A stretch of DNA of 64,000 bases from Verrucomicrobiota bacterium (GTDB taxonomy: Bacteria > Verrucomicrobiota > Kiritimatiellia > RFP12 > UBA1067). Location: positions 1 to 64,000 of the forward strand of contig JAHFSX010000012.1 of the NCBI GenBank assembly GCA_023269675.1, read 5' to 3'. The translations under genes and the position numbers were made by a program. Below, piece after piece: positions 35,087-41,208 of the stretch. The notes below the pieces were generated by a model that saw nothing but the letters and a program-made list of their open reading frames with translations, was not told where the DNA came from and did not search any database. Numbering within the stretch: position 1 is the first letter of the stretch; the number at the start of each line of letters is the position of its first letter.

Positions 35087-36460
35087 TTACACGCTCAGGA
35101 CATAGCCTGCGCGCTGCTTGGAGGCCAGCCACTGGTTGGCTTCCGGCAGGTTGGAGAACTGGCGTTTGGCGGCATCCCACTTCAGCTCCTTGCCGGGGAA
35201 GCGCAGCGCGACGCAGCCCAGCAGGATCGCCTGGGTCATAGGCACGGAGTACTCGAAGTTGCTGCCGGGCGTCTTGCGGTCGTGCGCCTTGGCGGCCGTG
35301 ACCCACTGGGCGTGATGGTCGCAGCCCTTGGTCTGCTTCAGCTCCTCGCGCCACAGGCGCTCGGCGTCCTTGACCGCCGGGCCGTAAGCTTCGGCGCCCA
35401 GCGCGATCGGCACGGGGGGAGAGGCGTGCGAGCCGCCCACGGCCGTCATCTTGGAGCCCACGATCAGGCAGCCGTTGTCGCCCAGCTTGAACTGCGGATG
35501 GGCGTTCGCGGGCTGGGGCGGCAGCTTCTTGCCGTCGAGCCAGGTCATCTTGACGCCCTTGGGGCAGGCCGGCGTAGGGGGGAAGGTGTATTCGATGATC
35601 GACCAGGCGGGATAGGCGATGCCCGCGGGCGCGGAGGCCTCGGCCTTGACCGAGCTTGGCAGGCCGAGCTGCAGGATCCAGAAGGCGGGGTCCATGTTGT
35701 GGCAGGCCATGTCGCCCATGGCGCCGCAGCCGAAGTCCCACCAGCCGCGCCATTTGAAGGGGGCGTAGGCGGACGAGAAGGGCCGCATCTCCGCCGGGCC
35801 GATCCACGAGTCCCAGTCCATGCCTTCGGGCGTGGGCTCGGCGGCGGGCGCCTGGGTCATGCCCTGCGGCCAGATCGGGCGGTTGGACCAGGTGTGCACC
35901 TGCTGGATCTCGCCGAAAGCGTTGGCGTCCATCATCTTTTTCCAGAGGATCAGGCCCGCGCCGGCGTGGCCCTGGTTGCCCATCTGCGTCACGACCTTGT
36001 ACTTGCGCGAGGCCTCGAGCAGGAGCTGGCACTCCTCGAAGGTGCGGGCCAGGGGCTTCTGGACATAGACGTGCTTGCCGCGCTTCATGGCCTCGAGCGC
36101 CGCCACCGCATGGGTGTGGTCGGGAGTCGAGATGACCACGCCGTCGATCTCCTTGTCCAGCTTGTCGAGCATCTTGCGGAAGTCGCTGAACTTCGGCACG
36201 TCGGCGAACTTCGTGTAGTTCTTCTCGGCCTTCTTGGGGTCGACGTCGCACATGCCGACCAGCTTGCCGCCGGAGCCGACCGTGTTGTTCAGGTCGCTGT
36301 CGCCCTTGCCGCCGCAGCCGATTTGCGCGAAGCGGAACTGCTCGCTCGGCGGCGTGGCGGAGGTCTGGCCCAAGGCGCGGGTGGAGGTGAGCGTGACCGC
36401 GGTTAACGCGGTTGTGGATGCGAGGAAGCTGCGGCGGGTAATGCCCTGCGAATGCGTCAT
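35087..36460 (-). CDS. Tat-exported Gfo/Idh/MocA-family oxidoreductase
   Basis: 457 residues from the ATG at 36460 (AAAGGA upstream). The leader THSQGITRRSFLASTTAL is a twin-arginine signal, fitting an NAD(P)-containing enzyme exported with its cofactor. The Rossmann motif is FAQIGCGGKGDSDLN near residue 45. DHTHAVAALEAMKRGKHVYVQKPLA carries the EKP-type motif (here QKP). C-terminal substrate-domain residues include MGDMACHNMDPAFW. Exported members act on sugars or glycosides, some producing 3-keto sugars; the DUF1080 gene downstream supports that. It is divergent from the ABC transporter fusion gene, 138 bp between starts. Confidence 0.9.
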   Translation of the reverse strand: MTHSQGITRRSFLASTTALTAVTLTSTRALGQTSATPPSEQFRFAQIGCGGKGDSDLNNTVGSGGKLVGMCDVDPKKAEKNYTKFADVPKFSDFRKMLDKLDKEIDGVVISTPDHTHAVAALEAMKRGKHVYVQKPLARTFEECQLLLEASRKYKVVTQMGNQGHAGAGLILWKKMMDANAFGEIQQVHTWSNRPIWPQGMTQAPAAEPTPEGMDWDSWIGPAEMRPFSSAYAPFKWRGWWDFGCGAMGDMACHNMDPAFWILQLGLPSSVKAEASAPAGIAYPAWSIIEYTFPPTPACPKGVKMTWLDGKKLPPQPANAHPQFKLGDNGCLIVGSKMTAVGGSHASPPVPIALGAEAYGPAVKDAERLWREELKQTKGCDHHAQWVTAAKAHDRKTPGSNFEYSVPMTQAILLGCVALRFPGKELKWDAAKRQFSNLPEANQWLASKQRAGYVLSV

Positions 36461-36598
36461 GAAAATCCGTCCTTTCACTGGATGTCCATTTTAGAACATG
36501 GTCGGAATTGTAGAACCGCGGCGGGAAATGCGCAATGCGGAATTTCGCTATCCCCGCGCGGCCACCGTCTCCGCTTGCTTTCAGAACAGGGGTGCGGT

Positions 36599-39307
36599 AT
36601 GGTGCGCGGCATGGGTCTGAGGCGTTCCATCTCTCTTTTGCTTTTGTCATTCGGGGCTCTGGCAACACCCGTGCAGCAGGGGGCGTGCTCCGAGAGACCG
36701 CGCCTCCCAGGTGGCCCGCGTACTCCGGCCGCGGAGCCGGTCACCGTCACCTTCCTGCAGGGCTACGACCCCGACATTCCCGAGGGGCCGGTCACGCGCC
36801 AGATCCTCAAGCTCGCGCAGCAGCGGCCGCAACTCAATCCGCAGAAGTGGGGCGGGCTCTCCCTGCCCGGCGCGGGCGGGCGCGCGCCCTTCATGCTCTC
36901 GCTCGCGGGCGGCACCGCGCCGGACATCTACTACTGCTGGTTTCACATTATCCGGCATGACATCGAGCAGGGCTTCGCCTACCCGCTGAACGAGTGGATC
37001 GGCGAGGACGCCGACGGCGACGGGCAGATCAGCGACGCCGAGGCGCGCTGGCCGGGCTGGAAGAACGTGCCGCCGCTCTGGCGGCAGGTGGCGACCCGCA
37101 ACGGCAAGGTCTACGGCGTGCCGATCGCGGGGGTCTGGTACTACGGCATCGTCTACCGCAAGGACCTCGTGCGGCAGGCGGGCGTCGACCCCGAGTACAT
37201 CCCCGCCACCTGGGACGAGTTTTACCGCTGGTGCCAGCGGCTCACCTTCCCCGGCAAGCAGGTCGCGGGCGCGAAGGTCCAGCGCGGCCAGCGCGCGTTC
37301 GGCGCGGAGAACCGGCCCTGGGGCTGGCTGCCGTGGATGCAGGCCGCGGGCGGCTCGCCCGTCGTGAACGTGCGCGTCTCGCCGGCCACCGGCAAGTCCT
37401 ACCGCTTCGCGATGGAGGAGACGCGCTTCCTCGCGCCGGACACGGGCGAGGACCTCTCCAAGGCCGAGGGCGTGTGGCAGGCCAATTTCGATTCGCCCGA
37501 GGCGGCCGAGGCGGCGGCCTTTTTCCACCGGCTGACCTGGTCGCCGTGGATCCGCGACCCGCAGACGCGGGAGCCGGTGGACGTGACGCCGGCGGATGTC
37601 GCGGCGGGCCGCGTGACGCTCGCGGACGGGCGCGCGGTCGCGTTCGGCGAGGCCGACGTGATCAAGGGCGTGGTGCGCGCGCTGCCGCGCCTGACGCAGG
37701 ACCTGCCGCAGCTCTTCGCGCAGGGCGAGGTGGTGGCGCTCTTCTCCGGCGCGGAGCTGGTGGAGCAGCTGACGCGCGACCTGAACCTGCCGCCGGACAT
37801 GGTGGGCATCATGCCCTTCCCCGCCGCGCGGCCGGGGATGAAGCCGGTGTTCCAGGCGCACAAGCACTTCTACAGCATGACCGAGGGCGTGGCGCGCCGG
37901 CCCAAGGCCGAGCGCGACCTGGTGTGGGCCTGCGTCGAGCAGCTCGCCAGCGAGGCCGTGAACGACGAGACCGTGAAGCAGAAGGTGCTGGAGGGCCACG
38001 CGCGCTGGTGCACGCCCTCCGACCTCACGCGCCTGGGTTTCACGGAATACCTCGACGAGGTGCCGGCCGGCATCCGCAAGAACTACGAGCGCATCGGGAG
38101 CGGCGAGATCCTGGCGCGCACCGAGCCCTACGCGGGCTTCTGGCAGGCGGTCTCGGACCTGATCGACCGGCGGCTGCTGGGCCTGCTGCTGGCGGACACG
38201 GGCGAGCACTTCGACTACGTGGCGGCCCTGAAAAGCATCAATGAGGATGCCAACCGCGGGCTGATGTTCCGCGCGTCCAAAACGATGCTGGACCGTCAGC
38301 GCCCGACCGCGCGGGTGATCTTCGGCGTGGCGGTGATGGTCCTGCTGGTCTGCGCGTGGCTGTTGCGCGGACGGTCGGACAGGTCGGACCCGTCAGACAA
38401 GTCGGACCCGTCCGCCGCCCCCTCGCGCGTCCGGCACGGCTTCACGCCGTGGCTGATGCTGGGGCCGGCGCTGGTCTCGATCGCGCTGTGGAGCTACTAT
38501 CCGCTGATCCGCGGCGCGGTGATGGCTTTCCAGGACTACAAGATCGTGGGGGAGACGCGCTGGGCCGGGCTCGACAACTTCATCCTCGTGGCCACGGACG
38601 CGGGCTTCTGGGCGGCGTGGGGCCGGACGCTGGAGTACGTGGGGCTGACGCTGCTGCTGGGCTTCCTGACGCCGGTGCTGCTGGCGCTGATGCTCGCCGA
38701 GATCCCGCGCGGCAAGGTCTTCTTCCGCACGCTCTACTTCCTGCCGCACCTGACGAGCGCGCTGGTCATCGCCCTGCTGTGGAAGCTGATGTATGACCCC
38801 ACCGAGAACGGCATGCTGAACCAGCTGCTGCTCTTCTTCGGCACGAGCCGGCAGTCGTGGCTGCAGGATCCGGCGCTGGCCATGGTGTGCTGCATCCTGC
38901 CGGGCGTGTGGGCGGGCGCGGGCATGGCGAGCCTGATCTACGTGGCGGCGCTGCAGGCGCTGCCGCCGGACTACTACGAGGCCGCGGCCATCGACGGCGC
39001 GGGCATCCTGGGGCGCATCCGGCACATCACCTACCCGCAGCTGCTGCCGCTGATGGTCATCAACTTCGTGGGCGCGTTCATCGCGGCCTTCCAGGGCATG
39101 GGCAGCATCTTCCTGCTGACCTTCGGCGGACCCGGCGACACCACGAACGTGCTGAGCCTGGCGATCTGGAAAGAGGCCTACAACAACCTGCGCTTCAGCA
39201 CCGCCACGACCATGGCGTGGTTCCTCGGCGTCGCGCTGATCGGCTTCACCTACCTCCAGATCCGCATCCTGCGCAAGGTCGAGTTCCGCCGCGCCAACAC
39301 GAACTGA
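36599..39307 (+). CDS. Fusion of extracellular sugar-binding protein and MalF-type ABC permease
   Basis: 902 residues from the ATG at 36599. A signal-like hydrophobic start (RRSISLLLLSFGALA) leads into a solute-binding protein domain (~40-560; PDIYYCWFHII, WYYGIVYRKDLV, PATWDEFYRW). An unusual calcium-type loop, DADGDGQISDAE, lies at 137-148. A transmembrane helix (~573-591) is followed by a repeat-encoded linker (SDRSDPSDKSDPS, ~592-605), then a six-helix MalF/UgpA-type permease with the EAA loop (YEAAAIDGAG near 793). Binding protein and permease are normally separate; here the receptor is tethered to the channel. The probable partner is the MalG-type permease at 48245. No ATPase subunit is encoded nearby. 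Confidence 0.88.
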   Translation: MVRGMGLRRSISLLLLSFGALATPVQQGACSERPRLPGGPRTPAAEPVTVTFLQGYDPDIPEGPVTRQILKLAQQRPQLNPQKWGGLSLPGAGGRAPFMLSLAGGTAPDIYYCWFHIIRHDIEQGFAYPLNEWIGEDADGDGQISDAEARWPGWKNVPPLWRQVATRNGKVYGVPIAGVWYYGIVYRKDLVRQAGVDPEYIPATWDEFYRWCQRLTFPGKQVAGAKVQRGQRAFGAENRPWGWLPWMQAAGGSPVVNVRVSPATGKSYRFAMEETRFLAPDTGEDLSKAEGVWQANFDSPEAAEAAAFFHRLTWSPWIRDPQTREPVDVTPADVAAGRVTLADGRAVAFGEADVIKGVVRALPRLTQDLPQLFAQGEVVALFSGAELVEQLTRDLNLPPDMVGIMPFPAARPGMKPVFQAHKHFYSMTEGVARRPKAERDLVWACVEQLASEAVNDETVKQKVLEGHARWCTPSDLTRLGFTEYLDEVPAGIRKNYERIGSGEILARTEPYAGFWQAVSDLIDRRLLGLLLADTGEHFDYVAALKSINEDANRGLMFRASKTMLDRQRPTARVIFGVAVMVLLVCAWLLRGRSDRSDPSDKSDPSAAPSRVRHGFTPWLMLGPALVSIALWSYYPLIRGAVMAFQDYKIVGETRWAGLDNFILVATDAGFWAAWGRTLEYVGLTLLLGFLTPVLLALMLAEIPRGKVFFRTLYFLPHLTSALVIALLWKLMYDPTENGMLNQLLLFFGTSRQSWLQDPALAMVCCILPGVWAGAGMASLIYVAALQALPPDYYEAAAIDGAGILGRIRHITYPQLLPLMVINFVGAFIAAFQGMGSIFLLTFGGPGDTTNVLSLAIWKEAYNNLRFSTATTMAWFLGVALIGFTYLQIRILRKVEFRRANTN
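38374..38412. repeat. Nine-base tandem repeat (GTCGGACCC) encoding the fusion linker
   Basis: In-phase words GTCGGACAG, GTCGGACCC, GTCAGACAA, GTCGGACCC, then GTCC. They encode the hydrophilic linker between the transmembrane anchor of the binding-protein half and the permease half. Confidence 0.85.
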
Positions 39308-39393
39308 CCGGCGGGCGGTCCGGCGGTCCAGCCTAGCTTGGCGCGGGCGCGCACGCACAAACGCCGCACTCGACAACGCCGGGCGAAAACCGC

Positions 39394-39429
39394 ATCATAC
39401 CGCCTTTTTTTAGCGGAGTACGGTATGAT
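39394..39429 (+). promoter_or_regulatory. Inverted repeat covering the ribosome site and start codon of the YgjV-like gene
   Basis: ATCATACCG (39394-39402) and its exact inverse CGGTATGAT (39421-39429) are separated by 18 bases that contain the GGAG ribosome site. The right arm includes the ATG. It could be an RNA hairpin limiting translation or a protein-binding site. Confidence 0.45.
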
Positions 39430-39952
39430 AGCGGCATCTTTTGCTTCACCGGCGCAGATCGTCGGTTATGTGGCGCTGGTTCTGGGCGTCGCGGCTTTCC
39501 TGCAGCGTTGCGATACGCGTTTGAAGGTGCTGATCTCGGCGGAGAGCATCGCCTACGTGGTTCACTTCATCCTGCTGGGGAACTATCCGGCGTCGGGCAG
39601 CGCGCTGGTCTCGTGCCTGCGCAATCTGACCTCCATCAAGTCGCGCTCCCCGTGGTGGATCCTGGTGTTCATCGCCGTCAACGTCGCCATCGGCCTGTTG
39701 TTTGCCAAGGGCTTCACGGGGTGGCTGCCGGTCACGGCGTCCTGCCTGGCCACGGTCGCGGTGTTTCGCCTGCAGGGGATCGTGTTCAGGCTGGTCCTGC
39801 TGGTCTGCACGCTGCTGTGGCTGGTGAACAACATCCTGAGCGGGTCGATCGGCGGCACCGTGCTGGAGGCGATCATCGCGGCGATTAACCTGACGACCAT
39901 CACCCGCATGGCCCTCGAGCGGCGTGCGGTCGGTCGGGCCTCCGTCGCCTGA
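39425..39952 (+). CDS. YgjV-family inner membrane protein
   Basis: 175 residues, starting at the ATG at 39425 (GGAG about 7 bases upstream) rather than the longer frame, because the membrane domain begins here. About six hydrophobic segments fill the protein (IVGYVALVLGVAAFL, SIAYVVHFILLG, WWILVFIAVNVAIGLLF, VTASCLATVAVF, VLLVCTLLWLVNNIL, AIIAAINLTTI). This pattern, with LQRCDTRLKVLISAE and SCLRNLTSIK, matches the Imp-YgjV family of small integral membrane proteins with no defined role. It stands alone between the ABC fusion gene and a large palindromic intergenic region. Confidence 0.8.
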   Translation: MIAASFASPAQIVGYVALVLGVAAFLQRCDTRLKVLISAESIAYVVHFILLGNYPASGSALVSCLRNLTSIKSRSPWWILVFIAVNVAIGLLFAKGFTGWLPVTASCLATVAVFRLQGIVFRLVLLVCTLLWLVNNILSGSIGGTVLEAIIAAINLTTITRMALERRAVGRASVA

Positions 39953-39964
39953 GACGGGCCGTCG

Positions 39965-40249
39965 GGTGCGATTCAGTTTCGTTGAAACTGAGTCGCACCA
40001 GGGAGAATTTAGGAGTTAGGATTGAGGAGTTGGAAGCGCAGAAGACCCTGAAAACAGGGCGTTCGACAAGGAGGAACCCTTCCGCGAACAACCGTTTCTT
40101 GAGGCCATACGTTTGACCTCATTTTGCAGACACGAACACGGACTCTCGAGCAGGGCACGAACTCGTTCGCGGCCACGGCATCGCAACTCCTAATTCCTAA
40201 AGCCTAACTCCTCCTTCGGGTGTGGATTCAACGAAGTTGAATCACACCC
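39965..40249. repeat. Nested palindrome: family C hairpins enclosing inverted heptamer arms
   Basis: Outer elements are hairpin GGTGCGATTCAGTTTC with its inverse (39965-39999) and hairpin GGGTGTGGATTCAAC with its inverse (40218-40249). Inside lie heptamer arms TTAGGAG, TTAGGAT, TGAGGAG, TTGGAAG (40009-40036) and their inverse AACTCCT, AATTCCT, AAAGCCT, AACTCCT (40185-40212). The 148-bp core has further inverted pairs (CCGCGAAC with GTTCGCGG; TGAGG with CCTCA). No gene is recognised in it. It may be a composite non-autonomous element or encode a structured RNA. Confidence 0.8.
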
Positions 40250-40266
40250 AGGGCCGTCGCCCTCCT

Positions 40267-40295
40267 TTGCTTATGTGCGCACACTATGCTAATGT
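40267..40295 (+). promoter_or_regulatory. Candidate promoter for the GntR gene
   Basis: TTGCTT (40267-40272), 17-bp spacer, TAATGT (40290-40295), about 40 bases before the GTG start at 40334. Boxes are weak; listed as the best match in this gap. Confidence 0.35.
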
Positions 40296-40333
40296 AATGT
40301 CATTTGGCGTGTGTCCCTGGAAGGAGTTTTGCC

Positions 40334-41104
40334 GTGGCGAAGAAGAAAGCGATGACCTTGTTCCGCGCGAATGAGCCGCTCCATCTGGAGGTGGCGTCCG
40401 CGGTGCCGTTGTGGCAGCAGCTGGAGACGATCCTCCATGACCGCATCCGCTCGCGCTGTCCGGTGGGGACGCTTCTGCCCGGCGAGATCGCGCTGGTTGA
40501 GCGGTTCGGAGTGAGTCGCGCCACGGTGCGCAAGGCCTACGACAGCCTGATCAACAGAGGGGTGATCGAGCGGCGGCGGGCGCTGGGCACGCGCGTGATC
40601 GGGACACCGCTGACCGAAGACCTCGGGCGCATGAACAGCTTCACCGAGGAGATGCGGCTCAAGGGGCTTCAGGTGCTGACCGAGCTCGTGGGCGTGGCCA
40701 CCCATGTCCCCTCGCCCATCCTGGTGGCGCAGATGGAGTTGGCCAAAGGCGAGCGCACCTTGCAGGTCAGGCGGCTGCGCGGCCACGACCAGTGTTTCCC
40801 GCTGGTGCTGCTGACCTCCGAGCTGCCGGAAAGGCTCGGCGTGGCGGCGGACGAGGATTTCTCCAAGTCGCTCTATGTGCTGCTCGAAAACAAATACGGG
40901 ATCGTCATCAGCCACGGCACGGAGTCGATCCGCGCAGGCAAGGCCACCGCCGAGGAGGCGCGCCTGCTGGGGGTCGAGACGGGCGAGACGGTCCTGATCA
41001 TCGAACGCCTGACCTATCGGCGAGGCGACACCCGGCCGATCGAATTCGTGCGCGGCGTTTACCGCTACGACCAGTATACCTTCTCCATGACCATCCGCCG
41101 TTAA
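40334..41104 (+). CDS. GntR/HutC-family transcriptional regulator with UTRA domain
   Basis: 256 residues starting at the GTG at 40334, which has AAGGAG 7 bases upstream; an ATG at 40304 has no such site. The N-terminal winged helix (~15-90) has the GntR pattern (VPLWQQLETILHDRIRSRCPVGTLLPGEIALVERFGVSRATVRKAYDSLINRGVIERR). The remainder is the HutC-type UTRA effector domain (~100-250), which binds small molecules, commonly sugar phosphates. The following catabolic genes on the same strand are the likely targets. A possible site ahead of the next gene is TAATGT-ccgt-ACATAA at 41131-41146. The inducer is unknown. Confidence 0.9.
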   Translation: MAKKKAMTLFRANEPLHLEVASAVPLWQQLETILHDRIRSRCPVGTLLPGEIALVERFGVSRATVRKAYDSLINRGVIERRRALGTRVIGTPLTEDLGRMNSFTEEMRLKGLQVLTELVGVATHVPSPILVAQMELAKGERTLQVRRLRGHDQCFPLVLLTSELPERLGVAADEDFSKSLYVLLENKYGIVISHGTESIRAGKATAEEARLLGVETGETVLIIERLTYRRGDTRPIEFVRGVYRYDQYTFSMTIRR

Positions 41105-41208
41105 AAAGGGGCAACGTTATTCCTGTTGCCTAATGTCCGTACATAATATATCGTACTTTCTGATGGAGCCAAGTTCGGGGGTTCGCCCGGCATAAGGGAG
41201 AAGGACGC

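Noticed and set aside
41131..41146. GntR operator TAATGT-ccgt-ACATAA
   Set aside because: Only a single weak palindrome with no second copy near the GntR promoter; mentioned in the gene entry but not listed as a site.
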